Source of the DNA: Anabas testudineus
Lineage: Eukaryota > Chordata > Actinopteri > Anabantiformes > Anabantidae
NCBI RefSeq assembly: GCF_900324465.2
Contig: NC_046616.1
Span: 16,425,095-16,489,094 of the forward strand
DNA: 64,000 bases
Reading direction: 5' to 3'
Under the pieces are notes generated by a model. That model made no database searches and had not been told where the DNA came from. It saw only the letters and a program-made list of their open reading frames with translations. This document shows positions 53,101-64,000 of this stretch, in pieces. How positions within the stretch are numbered: position 1 is the stretch's first letter; the number at the start of each line of letters is the position of its first letter. The translations under genes were made by a program, and so were the position numbers.

Positions 53101-56053
53101 ACAAATCCATTGAGCTACAAGGTAAAATTTTAAATCCTTGATGTTAAATACACAGTTCACTTCATACTGTACAACTAACCACAAATGCATTAAATAAATG
53201 AAATTATATTTTGTAGGTATCCTGGAGGAAGAGAGAAAAGACAATAAAAAACAAGCTGATGAATCTGCAAAACAAATAAAACGTCTTCAAGGTAAATGTG
53301 ATATGTTTTCTGAAGCCACTTTTTCTTGCTTGCTGTTTGGTTGGAGAGTAAAGTAGCTGAATTGTACTACTATCTTGTACGTATAAAAGTCAACAATACT
53401 GTTTTGAAATGCTGATTCTGCCTTTGACAGGTCAAGTGCAGCATCTCCAAGATGAAATGGGCTTTCTCAGAGAGCAAATCGATGTCTCCTCCAGTTCACG
53501 TGATGAGCTACAAAGCGCACGTGATGAGCTAAAGTCACTGAAACGTGCCCTCGAGTCGACCACTGCTGAGAGGGAACGTGACATTGCTGCCATCCAGAGT
53601 AACCTGGCAACCGCCTTGAAGGATCTGGACAAATGGCGTCAAACTGCGAACAAATATGAGCGGGAGATTGACAACCTACAGCATGAACTTGAGCAGCAGA
53701 GCAAGCAGTGGCAGAAAACTGCAGAAATACAAGGTACTACACAGTTTAAATAGAGCTACACTAAGACAGTAGCTTTTAAAAAGGAGATGACAGATGACAC
53801 AATGGTTGTAGCGTTTATTTAAATAGACCTACACATTCCTGAGCTTGACAGTTATATTAGTATTAAACATTGTTAAAATCATTGTAAAACATGTTTCTAA
53901 CTTCATCTGTTCATCATTAATCAAACAATGCACCATTACATAAAATGTTTTTTTTTCCACAGCTAGTGAGCTCCAGTCAGTGCAGGTGGAGTGTAATGGC
54001 CATCAGAAGGAATGTTCTGTCCTGCGATCTGAGAAACAGGATATGATGAGCAAACACCAAAAGGAAATAAGCAGTCTGCAAAATGAATGTGCTTCTCTCA
54101 GGACTGACAAGGAGGAACTCCTGAAGAGTCACCAGAAAGAGAAGGGCAACCTACTCAGTGAATCTGCAACTCTGCGCTCAGAGAAAGAGGCACTGCTCCA
54201 AAAACAACAGCACCTGGAGAAGGACCTTATCAGGTTAGTGAGCAACATTCACCTCAAACCATTGTTCGCTCTGTTTTGTTTACTTGACTCTGCATATTGA
54301 TATTGCTATACAGTATACCACAGGTCATACTTGTTACTCTGTTGTTTTGTTTCTGGTAGCTCACGTACCCAAAACACTGAGCTGAGTAACAGTCTCAGAG
54401 GCCTAGAGAGATCCCAGCAGGAGTTGGAGAAGAGTCTGGTGGCTCTACAGCTCCAGCACCAGCAGGATAGCACCATCCTGCAATCCCAACTGGATGAGGC
54501 AGACAACCGCAGCAAGGGTCTACAGAGAGAGGTATGTTGTCAAAACAAAACAAAGACATCCACCTGAGTCAGGTTAGGCCTAAGAATAGTCCAGTCATAG
54601 TCCTGACTTTTTAAAAATCCTGTTACAATAACTGAGCAAACATTTGGATTCAACTTTTCTTCTGCATGATCAAGTAGGGTGACCCCGATTGGTACAAATT
54701 CTTTGATATTACAGTGAAATTGATGTTACAGTACAGTATTATGGTACAAAATGTGTTCTTCTTTCAATTAAATGTTGTAATTTGCTTTATGCAGTTTGAG
54801 GAAGCTAAGTCGGAGCTGTCAGACCTAAAAGAAAAGTATGAAAAGACTGAGCAGGAAAAACAGTTGCTTGCCGATGAACTTGATGAATGCAAAGCCAACC
54901 TCAAGGAGTTACAGGAGAAAGGAACAAAGGTCAGTGCTGGTCTCTCAATCACTCAACAGAAAGGATAAGCTAGTCTTTCATCAAAAGCACATATATTAAT
55001 GTAAAATAACGTGAAAGGTGCATAAAGTATAGAATCAGTCACTGCATTTAAGGTAAAAATCAAATCATAGCTTTTATGTCCATAAGAAGCCGTTGTCTGC
55101 GGTTGTACTGAAGCATGAGCTTTGCTTCAGATTTTCCACCAGTAGTGAACATGTGAAATGTTTTTGTAGATTGATTTTATTTATCCATTTTTGTGATGTG
55201 TCTCCATAAATAAATAAATAAAAGGTGAATCTTTTTGTGAGATTCACAGTTTTCTTTTCCCTCTCTCAGTACAGCTCCTACCCTACTCATCCACTTCTTC
55301 TTCTTTTTTTTTTTTTTTTTTCTTTTGCTTTTAATCATTGACAGTCATGTGTGACTTTAGATTTTTTTTTATAAACACCAATTACAGACACAAACTACTT
55401 ACTGGGGGGTGTATTAATAAAGCCATGCCCAACTAAAGTATGTGCCGTTGCAGTTGAATACTATAATATCCCTTCCCTTCTGTAGACTTCCCTATTGCTG
55501 CCTGTTCAAGCCATAGTCATCGGCCTTATCCTGGCTTTGCTGTATTGGTGCTTCGGCGCATTGTGGTAGTAAGGTACACATTACTCCTGTCAAGTTGGCC
55601 TACATCTTTCATTCTCATCAGTGTTTTTTGGATCATTGCATGACTTAATCAGGTTTTCCTCATTCCTGAGAATGCCTTCCTTGAGGAAAACTCCAAAAAT
55701 TAAAGTCTAAGAAACTCTAACCTCTCTAATCATTCTGTTCCAACATCTGACATCTGTTTGTCTTGTCTGAGTGGCTAATGCTTAACAACTGTTTCTCTCC
55801 GTTGCCTTGGATGGGCTTATCTTTTATCTGAAAGAGCCGTTTTTAACTGGCGTTCTGTGCGCTATGCATTGGTCTCAGTGGCGAGCTCCCACTGTCAAAG
55901 CTTTGGCAATCCTTGGATGGGTGTTTTCATGTCGTGATGCTTATGTATCCATCTCTGTGTCACCACTTGTTTCAGAAACCGTGGATGATCTGGGGCCCTG
56001 TGGTTGCTGTGGCTGTAACAGCTGTGACTGCTGCTGTGCTCTTCAGGACCTGA
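50195..56053 (+). CDS. slmap: Sarcolemma-associated protein, FHA-less (SLMAP short form)
   Basis: SLMAP is a tail-anchored coiled-coil protein of ER, sarcolemmal and centrosomal membranes and a STRIPAK component. Coding exons: 50195-50246, 52993-53121, 53217-53291, 53431-53733, 53963-54233, 54360-54531, 54795-54929, then 55486-55569 or 55976-56053. The protein is 406 or 404 aa, against more than 800 for full-length human SLMAP. The start MEGKDLSDPLNNVSLIEDDL aligns with MDEQDLNEPLAKVSLLKDDL, the start of the known short mammalian isoform. The middle is continuous heptad coiled coil (for example QLLADELDECKANLKELQEK). It ends in one of two hydrophobic tail anchors. The cers5 gene lies immediately upstream on the other strand and no FHA exon is visible, so this looks like a short-form-only paralogue (slmapa/slmapb not distinguished). 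The start context AAAATGG is good, and an acceptor five bases before it implies an upstream leader exon. Confidence 0.9.
51130..51965 (-). mobile_element. Decayed LINE 3' fragment (L2/CR1/Rex1-like)
   Basis: Read on plus, it begins with the reversed 3' end common to fish LINEs (AATGATCCCCCCAAGGGAGA, then AAATTCACTTGTTACAGCC). It continues through blocks that correspond, reversed, to the reverse-transcriptase end: TCCACTATCCTCCTGTCTTC, GTTCAGTCTGTTGGCTTCAT, CTTGATGCTACCTTTCCAGC, ATAGACTGTTATAACATCTT. No frame is open, and large internal losses are evident. It lies antisense in the first visible slmap intron. The clade is from memory and uncertain. Confidence 0.65.
55486..55573 (+). other. slmap: Alternative SLMAP tail-anchor exon A (carries a stop)
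   Basis: The acceptor CTTCTGTAG|ACT and a donor GTAAG|GTACAC flank an 88-base exon. It reads TSLLLPVQAIVIGLILALLY then WCFGALW and a stop (55567-55569) four bases before the donor. A donor after the stop means it can behave as a cassette exon. Including it gives one membrane anchor; skipping it joins 54929 to the exon at 55976 in frame. Confidence 0.8.
55976..56053 (+). other. slmap: Alternative SLMAP tail-anchor exon B
   Basis: The acceptor TTGTTTCAG|AAA opens a terminal exon reading KPWMIWGPVVAVAVTAVTAA then VLFRT and a stop. KPW followed by a short hydrophobic helix rich in A, V and T matches the usual mammalian SLMAP C terminus (KPWPWMPMLAALVAVTAIVL). It is in phase with the exon ending at 54929. 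AATAAA at 56209-56214 would serve it. Confidence 0.85.
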
Positions 56054-56208
56054 GGGCAACTCACTCAAACACACACATGAATCCATATTTGTCTGCACTG
56101 AAACTGAAAAACTTGCCCCCCTCATCATATCAGCGCTATTAATTAGGAGGGCTCATACTTAACACTGTTTAATTTTTAAGATGCTCTATTTTAGATGGCA
56201 GAGATGTT

Positions 56209-56214
56209 AATAAA
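56209..56214 (+). terminator. slmap: slmap poly(A) signal
   Basis: AATAAA 156 bases after the stop of tail exon B. Confidence 0.75.
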
Positions 56215-59200
56215 AGAATGTTAGTTTTGTGTGCATTTAAATCAAATGGTATGTCTATTATTTGAAGGAACTCTATTTGGGGGATATCTATACTACACTT
56301 AAAGGATTATTCATTGATGACTGTACACATTCTCTACACACTAATTCAAAATGTGTATGATGGTATTTTTGGTAGACTGTCTGGGGTTTGAATTTCCTAA
56401 ATGTAATATGTCTCTGTAACTGTCAGAATAATAAATATTATCACAATAATTTAGCCCCAGATCGAGTGCAAGATGAATGCCCTAGACATGGTTACAGCAT
56501 ACCAATAGTGATTGGCACTGCTATGATGTTGGGGAAAATGAATATTGATAAAAGGCCTGATCAGCACATTTTACACTGGAAAGCTATTTAAGAAGAGTTT
56601 ATCTAAGCTATAGATTTATATTGTTTTATGAGTTTGTCGTTCAGGGCTGCAGATATCAAACTTGGTGTGTTTGATTTCTTCTTATTTAAAATATATGATG
56701 AAACAATGCTCACTTTACCTGAGACATTTTTTTTGTTTCTGAACATGTTACCATCCACTCACATTCAGATGACATTGTAACATTAAATCTGAAAGAGGAA
56801 AAAAAACAAATAAGATTTTGCAATCTTGATGCACAGCAGTAAAGTGCCACTGAAAATACAGACAAGCAGAAGTGAGGTGCAGCATATTTTATTGATAATG
56901 GCAAGCAACTATAGACTATAAATAATTACATATCACAATATTATTTAAAAACATGGTATTGATAATGAATAATTGATAGTTGAATACTATTACATGGGTT
57001 TTTAAAACTCATAAATGAACTGAACCTAATCTAAACTATAAATAATTTCAAAGCTAAACATATTCAAAGTTGTCATATTGGTTAAATGTTTACATGCTTT
57101 TAACCAGTCTATACATGCCAAATTTCAACACTGACTATATGTATTCATTTGCTGAAAGTTTATTCAATTTGAATTTAAAAAAGATCTTTAACCTGATGAT
57201 TGCACTTATTGTATATTCACTGCATTAGTGTGCACAACTTGAAGCCACCATGGAGATGACGTCAGACCTGCTGTTTCTAAGCTTGAGGTTGTTTTTTTTT
57301 TTAACATTCAAATCAGCATCCCACTGAGTACATTACAACCCTGCATAGCAACACTGCTTGCATACAGCATAAACCCGTATCGTGATATGTGTTTACTATG
57401 TTTCAATGTAAAGACAGGGAACATATATTTTGATAGAAAAAAAAAAGTTCTGTCCTTTGGCATTTGTTATGTTGGCTCTTTCCAGATCTCACGTTCCCTT
57501 TTCTTGTTCTAAAAGCTGCCCTGTTTTGCAGATGGCATTTTAAGATGCTGGCAGCAGGGAGCACAGAGTGTTTTCTTCTGAGAGAGGTTTTCTCAGGTGA
57601 ATGCAGTATGTACATGAGCAGGCCAACAATGCACCATGGAAAACTATGAAATGTGTCTACAGCATTTACGAAGAGAGGGCACTATGTGGACAAATTCTTG
57701 ACCTGTATGACAGAATGACCCCTTTTTGTCCTCTGGTGAACGGCAGATTACTTTTTTCAAGAGACAAGACTGGATAATTCACATACTACAGTGTGTATTT
57801 ATTAGAGATAGAAAAGTGGAGACATCACATAAACATTCTCAAGTCTTCTGTCATCACAAAACATTTATTTTGACTTTGGACCAGAAAATGAGGCGTCAGT
57901 CTGTGGTTGAACAGAGGACCAGAGTGCTGTCATCACTGGACACAACCACATTAGGTGAAAGTAAGTGCCAAGATGTTTTTGGTACTTAATGGTGCACATT
58001 ACAGAACAAGAGCCATCATATTTCCTACTTATTTTACAAGTCTCATGCAGTTTATTAAGGCTCTCGTTTGACATTTCACATGATTTCTCATTTTTCTTCC
58101 TGGTTTCAGGTATGTTTAATAGTAGCAATGGTCTTCTTGATAAACAGATGGTTATATATTTACAAATCATCACTTACATAGGCATTGATGGTTGTCATGA
58201 AATTTTCTGCCATTCTCATATAATGGTAATGGATCTAATGAGTCTTGAGTTGTAGGAAATGATACCAGTGGGTTCGGGAAATGTGAAACTCATTCTGCAA
58301 TTGCTAAAAGTATTTTAGTTTCAATGCAAATTGATCTAACATTGAAACACTATCTAAGCATGTTTTTTTATCAGTCTATTGTAAGACATTAACTTTATGG
58401 AAGCATAATATTAAATGGCTGCAGTATGTCTTTAAGGGGATTAAGACATTACATAATATTACACAAGAACATTTCGATCCTCACAGTACTGTTTGTCGTG
58501 CGGTGTCCTTTAATTCTGCTGTATGATTATAGGGTTGAGAGCTCAGTGCAGTTACACCCTTTGCACTGACCAAACTTATGGCAGATCTGTGCTGGAGGAT
58601 TCATTATATTATGACCAGTCCGTTGCATGATTTTGTCCATAAGGTGATGGCTGCAGACAGCGCAGTCTACATTTGACCCACATTTTGTGTTGCATTGATT
58701 TGTCGTTTCTGTTCTGCAGGTTTTGCAGTGTCAAGGGTCTTTCTCAAGCTATAACATGATGACTAGGATGATGTGCCAAATGTGACGTTCCTCAGACAAC
58801 CTGGGGAATAACCTGTGTATGTGACATGCGAGCAGATTGAGGACAACCCCTCCGCCCTATATAAACCCAAATATGGAACTCATTCCCATGCAAGGCAAGC
58901 CTCTCTGTAGAGTTGCCATGTCCATTTGTTCTGCTCTAGTTTGTATGTAGGTCATCTGTAGCAGACCAGCAGCAGAATGGCAGCCTTACGCTGCATTAAA
59001 TTGTATTTTAACAAAGTAATCCTGAGCTTCATATAGCTCTAGTTTCCATATTGATTAATGCTTAATGCTTTTTAACAAACCTCTATGTCAAATTTTAACG
59101 AGTCGGCGCTCAGACAAGAATTTGCAGATTCACCCACTTATCCATCATTTTCGTTGGGTTTGACATCTTGAAAATCTCGGTCTCTTAGTTGTGATATACA

Positions 59201-60229
59201 TACATGTTTTTTTTAGACCAGCACATGTGTGAACACTGGTATGAACTTTTTAATAGCAGCAGGCTTTTTAACAAACACTGGACAGTTGAATCAGCACAGC
59301 AGAGGTGAGGCTCCACTGGTTCAAGGAAACTCCTTCAAAATGCATCTTAAAAGAATATAAAACAGAGGTCAAAGTTTGTAGCCACAGCTTTAAGTGTTTC
59401 CAAATGACTGAAATCTTCACTGTCGGCTTAGGGAGACGTGATGCCTCAGTCTGTACGAGTCATTGCTTCCGGTGGTTCATGCAAAAAGCCCTCAGATCTC
59501 CTCTACTGGCTGCAGCAAATGGGTCAGACTCACAGTCTGTCTCTATCATGACACCCAGTGGTAAGTGTTGGACTTCTAGCTCAAGTTTCAAAACGTAGTT
59601 ACATGTGGGCGGAAGTCTGAAACAAAGACTTTGAAACATGATGTGAAAAACTTCATCTCTTTTACAAAATGTGACTCAGAGGCTCAGTCAAATCATTTAA
59701 CTTGGACCTCCATTTTTTTTTCATGTGGCATATGGTTTTGTCGAAAATGGAATATAAATGGGATATATTCGTTACTGACTAAACATTATTGGTATTTATT
59801 ATTGTTGTGTGTGTCCAGTATGTGTCAAGATGTTTGCATAACTGATATTTGCTTGTAAACTTTGCCAAAACACATTTGCAATAAAATATATACTATTAAA
59901 TTGTTAAAAATCAGTAAAAGTTCTTACTGTAGATGTCTTAGGTTAATTTTACTGACTATGCTGACTAGTAGAAAGTTTCATCTACATAATATTATACAAA
60001 ATATTCCACTGGAAGCCAAATCTAATCTGTACGTTCACTTTAAAAGCTTGACCGAATAATGTTGTGGCCCGGTTTTCCCTAGTGATGGCTAATAATCAAT
60101 GGCTTTATCCAGAGCAAACATAATCTGCTGGGACTAACTGCACTCCACAGGGACTTCAATTTCACATTTCAGGAAGATAAGTTGATTTGTTTACACTATC
60201 TACACATCAGCAGTACCTGCAAATAACGT
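56215..60229. other. Intergenic region between slmap and abhd6
   Basis: About 4 kb, AT-rich, without a frame that resembles a known protein. Poly-T or poly-A runs occur near 56730, 57290 and 57430. A TATA/CArG pair at 58858-58876 is listed separately. Confidence 0.5.
58858..58876. promoter_or_regulatory. TATA box next to a perfect CArG box
   Basis: TATATAAA at 58858-58865 is followed one base later by CCAAATATGG at 58867-58876, which fits the SRF site CC(A/T)6GG exactly. On the minus strand the CArG box comes first, then a TATA-like word, which is the usual order in SRF-driven promoters. A CATTCC word follows at about 58882. No attached gene is known on either side within 1.5 kb. Confidence 0.4.
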
Positions 60230-60326
60230 ATTTGCATATAAAACTAAACATCATTAAAATTGAGCGAGCAGTCAAATGTGTTTGTCTGTGGAACAAGAAA
60301 GAACGAGGAAAAAGATCATCTGAAAA
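60230..60326 (+). promoter_or_regulatory. abhd6: Candidate abhd6 promoter and leader exon
   Basis: ATTTGCAT (octamer, 60230-60237) shares its last base with TATAAAA (60237-60243). Transcription would begin near 60268. A strong donor GAAAA|GTAAGT follows at 60326/60327, and the abhd6 start codon lies 200 bases on, just after AG dinucleotides (60519-60520 or 60523-60524) that could be the acceptor. The proposed leader exon holds a 15-codon ORF (ATG 60276, stop 60321-60323). The assignment is inferred. Confidence 0.45.
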
Positions 60327-60526
60327 GTAAGTTTTCACATTTTTTAAAGCTTAAAAATGCTTTACTCACTTAAACTGTGCCTCATATTGTTAAATTTGGT
60401 ATACAATCATTCTTAAAGACACTGTTTGTCAAATGTTTTTTTCTCTATGCTGCTGTTAGCAGAAATTAAATCATATCATACTAAAAATCACACCACATGT
60501 TTGTGTATATTTTACGTGAGGCAGCC

Positions 60527-63500
60527 ATGGCAGCTGATCTAGATGTGGTGAATCTGTTTATCATCGCTGGGGGAACCTTGGCTATTCCCATCCTGGCTTT
60601 TATTGTTTCCTTCCTTCTCTGGCCCTCAGCTCTCATCAAACTATATTACTGGTAAGGTAATTCACTTTTTTGGTCATGTTGAAAGTGTTGTTGGTCACCC
60701 CTGTTCATACTTTCAGTTTACGTGATTGGGGACAAGATCTGTGGTCCATGTATAAAATTACTACTCTAAACATAGGCTAAAACACTAAATGTAGTTACCT
60801 TTGTCCTATATCACAGGCCTTTTAATGTCAAGTTCCCTATTGGTGTTACTGCCCCTCTGCTAATTCTCAGAAGGCAAGGAAGAGAAAGTCCAAGGGAATT
60901 TCCCACAGAACAGAATGTGATCTGGACACACAGTCACTTGATTTGACCAACTAAACTCTCGTACTGTGTGCTCCAAATTAAATAATGAACATTATGTTGT
61001 TGGTAACCTTTTCAATGTGCATGTTGACATCTGGCTTCAAAAGTGAGCCCTTATTTTTAGGCCCAATTTTAGAGTCCAGTGCAGTTAATGTGGACAAAGT
61101 CAGACATATCTGCTCCTCAACAGGTATTGGAGGAGGACTCTAGGCCTACAGGTTCGCTATGCAGACTGTGGAGGTTATCGTTTCTGCTACTCCTGCAGAG
61201 GAAAGCCTGGGATGAGACCCTCCATTTTAATGTTGCATGGATTCTCTGCTCACAAAGACTCATGGCTCACTGTTGTCAAGGTCAGGGTGACACTAAACAT
61301 CACAGTTTTTTGCTCTGAAGTTGTGGGAATATCACTCCACTGACGTCACCTGAAGATATATTTCACTTGGTGGATTAAACAGACTGCAACTCCAAATGAA
61401 TACAAATATTGTTCTGTTGATGTGGGATTGAGCGGTCAAAACAGTTTTTTCCTAACTCAGTGTACAGTTTCTTAAAGAAATTCACATTTTTCCAACCTCT
61501 CCAACCTCCAAACATACATTCATGTTTTAAGCTGTGTTTTGTCTCTTCTACTGCTCCAGTATTTGCCAAGACATCTGCACATTGTGTGTGTGGACATGCC
61601 TGGCCACGAGGGAACAACACGCACTGACACAGAGGATTATTCAATTCAAGGGCAGGCCAGGAGGATCCATCAGGTGAGCTGAAGACATAGGCATGAAATA
61701 TGGGAGTACGTGTCAGCCCTCTGGATCATTACACTTAAAATCTGTTTTTGCTGCTCTTTCTTCTCAGTTTGTGGAGACAATTGGCCTGAACAGAAAGCCT
61801 TTCCATCTGGTGGGAACATCAATGGGAGGCAACGTAGCTGGGGTTTATGCAGCCTGCTATCCCTCAGAAACCTGTAGCATAACTCTTATTTGTCCAGATG
61901 GTCAGTTGCTGTGTGTGTTTTGGTCTGTGTGCATGTATGTGTGTGTTGCACGTTCACACCTTTAAACCCTTCTCCATGTAACACACAGGAAGAATCTAAA
62001 AAAAACGCTATTGTGTAGCTTATGGGAAATGTAGTTTTAGTGTCTCCAGGCTCCAGTTTTGACCTCTCCTGTTTTTAAAACATGTGTCTTTCAACTCAAA
62101 TTTCTAGAGGTGTAATGCTAAAGCTCTCATTTAAAATCAGATGCATTCACACAGAGCAATGATTACTTTAATACCTACAATTATCAGCCGACATTTTATT
62201 TGATAGCATGTTTTTCCGACACTGATTGTAAAGAATAACAGCACCACATCTACTACAGTCAAGATTCTTGTAATGAATAATGAAATTGAAATTTTGGACA
62301 GGAAGCCACTAGAAATAAAATATGTTTTGATTGCGTCATTAAATTTGTCATAACAGTCACTCATAATTGTCTAAAAACCCGGAGTCAAAATGAATCAGTT
62401 CAATTGTTGAAATTGTTTTAAAGAGGGATCAGCTATGTAGTTATGAATGATCTGTTGTATGTTGGTTTATGAAACATTTTTTGTTTTTAAATTGTATTTT
62501 CCACATTGTGTTTTGTGATATTCTGTGTGTATTTTATAGTTGGCTTTACAAAACCTATCTAGGGACAGGTAATGCAAATTTATTTATAACTTCACAGTAT
62601 GTAGCATTAGTTCATGAACACACCCTTATTTATTTTATATTTTCTGTTTTACAAATCATGTCAGTGTGTGTAATCAGCTTCTCATCAGGAAACTCCTTAA
62701 TCCTTCAGGCATAAGACACCCTCGTGAGACCAAATTTGACAATCATCTGCAGGACCTGGAGCACAGCAATTACACATTGAACATCCCACTGATCCCCACT
62801 ACACCTGAAGAGATGGAGGACATGTTCAGACTTTGCTCCCACGTCCGCTTTAAAATCCCTCAGCAGGTCAGGTCCACATTTGAAAGTGTTTTGAATTTCA
62901 TTTAGTATGCACTCGCAGTGAATGACAATCACAGACAGAGCTACAGTACAGAATAATGTTCACTAAGTCTGAAAAGGTCGCTACATTTTCTCTTGGTAAA
63001 AGGTGTTTTCATTGTTTAGATTCTTCAAGGACTGGTAGATGTTCAGCAGCCTCACATCACATTTTACCAAGAAGGTTAGCTCACAGTCATCTGAAAAAAT
63101 GTATCATGTTTTCCATGTGACCTGCCAGTAACTATGCTCCTTTTTTTTTTATCAGTATTCATGGAGATCTTTGGTGAGAAGTCAAGATATGCCTTACAGG
63201 AGCACTTACATTTGATCACTGCACCTTTGCAAGTGATATGGGGCAAACAAGACCAGGTAACTATAATGTTCCACTAATACAGTGACTCAGCAAAGCTTAT
63301 AAATACAGGGGTGATTACCTGGTGGCTATTGCTCCAAACCTAATCCTAAAATTCATATGCCTATGTGCCAAATTGTAACCCGAAGGTGGTGGCTCAGGTT
63401 TAACTAGCTACACTTCCTGAATAGAGGAACTAGTCTCATTTCTACAAAGACATGAAAATTGACCCACATTTGCCAGGTGGTGGATGTCTCTGGAGCTACA

Positions 63501-63656
63501 GTCATTGCAGAGGAACTGTCTGGGTGCAGAGTGGACCTGCTGGATAACTGTGGCCACTCTGTGGTGATGGAGAGGCCTTGTCAGACAGCCAAACTCATCC
63601 TGGAGTTCATCATTATGCAGCAAGATGCCCGGGGCAGCAAAAAGAAATCTTCCTGA
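60527..63656 (+). CDS. abhd6: Monoacylglycerol lipase ABHD6
   Basis: ABHD6 is an ER/plasma-membrane serine hydrolase that cleaves 2-arachidonoylglycerol and related lipids. Eight coding exons: 60527-60651, 61124-61280, 61560-61673, 61768-61900, 62709-62866, 63020-63074, 63156-63256, 63477-63656. They total 1023 bp, 340 aa (human 337). An N-terminal signal anchor (about residues 9-32, IIAGGTLAIPILAFIVSFLL) precedes the alpha/beta-hydrolase fold. It has the oxyanion region LMLHGFSAHKDSW, the nucleophile elbow GTSMGG (S150), the acid WGKQDQ (D280) and the base NCGHSVV (H308). Each is shifted by two from the human triad 148/278/306, and all are intact. The C terminus is polar (SKKKSS). The gene follows slmap in the same orientation, as SLMAP and ABHD6 are neighbours at human 3p14. 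Paralogue a or b is not assigned. Confidence 0.97.
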
Positions 63657-63850
63657 ACAAAAGACTTTTAAGCACTTTCTTTCAATGCACCTCTTCACTT
63701 CTTCCTCGTCCATGACATACGCAGGTAGACAAGGGCCCCACTTCAACACATTTCCCTTAACGCAGTAAAGGTTTATAGTGTGAAATCATTGCTTCAGGTG
63801 TTTCAATAAGATAAATAACATGGCATTTGTAATGTAAGCTGGATCGTGAT

Positions 63851-63856
63851 AATAAA
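63851..63856 (+). terminator. abhd6: abhd6 poly(A) signal
   Basis: AATAAA 195 bases after the abhd6 stop, the first hexamer in the 3' UTR. Confidence 0.75.
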
Positions 63857-63899
63857 AAAGTCCAAAGGGTGTTATCTGTATGTGACTTTGTTGGGATGG

Positions 63900-64000
63900 T
63901 TGAATGGATGTATTCATGCAGAGGTGCCTGTGCCCCCCCTCTCCTCCTCCTCTGTGGGTGCGCAGTCTCGCTGCAGCCTGGAGCTCAGCACAGCTGCCCG
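63900..64000. other. GC-richer right edge, possible start of next gene region
   Basis: After the abhd6 3' end the sequence becomes C-rich and GC-rich (CCCCCCCTCTCC, then CTCGCTGCAGCCTGGAGCTC), unlike the AT-rich spacers elsewhere. It may be the edge of a promoter or 5' UTR, but the window ends before any frame can be judged. Confidence 0.25.

Noticed and set aside
59305-59598. 97-codon plus-strand frame in the slmap-abhd6 spacer
   Set aside because: No recognisable domain, no supporting splice pattern and a biased serine/threonine end; the length is expected by chance.

Overview
The window is vertebrate nuclear DNA from a ray-finned fish, most likely a percomorph teleost. Genes are split into many short GT-AG exons with compact introns. 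The proteins match vertebrate families over their whole length. Dispersed repeats of a type I remember from percomorph genomes occur at about 4.7, 13.2, 22.4, 26.3, 43.2, 48.3 and 51.1-52.0 kb. Comparisons with human proteins and map positions are from memory; no database search was run. I saw no retrovirus, LTR element, Polinton, CRISPR array, rRNA or genuine tRNA gene.

Layout, left to right: (1) 0-4.6 kb, plus strand: the last four exons and 3' UTR of a GRIP-family scaffold gene, probably grip2, ending in PDZ7. (2) 5.8-17.4 kb, minus strand: the complete 13-exon coding region of the taurine transporter slc6a6 (625 aa), tail to tail with grip2. Its 5' UTR exon must lie further upstream, in or beyond the roughly 9 kb without genes up to 26.6 kb. 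(3) 26.6-31.5 kb, minus strand: abtb1 (ankyrin plus two BTB domains, 476 aa), with three CACGTG boxes upstream of its start. (4) 34.3-37.2 kb, plus strand: a TATA-driven type II keratin gene (437 aa). (5) 38.1-42.1 kb, plus strand: an NLRP-like NACHT-LRR gene (889 aa) with no N-terminal effector domain. (6) 42.1-47.5 kb, minus strand: ceramide synthase cers5 (363 aa), abutting the NLR gene tail to tail. (7) 50.2-56.2 kb, plus strand: a SLMAP gene that encodes only the coiled-coil/tail-anchor half and has two alternative tail-anchor exons. (8) 60.2-63.9 kb, plus strand: the monoacylglycerol lipase abhd6 (340 aa).

The genes do not form a pathway. They are a conserved neighbourhood whose human counterparts map to 3p25 (GRIP2, SLC6A6), 3q21 (ABTB1), 12q13 (type II keratins, CERS5) and 3p14 (SLMAP, ABHD6). 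The most interesting items are the FHA-less SLMAP gene with its paired membrane anchors, the effector-less NLR with an altered Walker B motif and a GAS-like site in its candidate promoter, the E-box/CLEAR cluster at abtb1, and the TATA/octamer candidate promoter with a small upstream ORF at abhd6.
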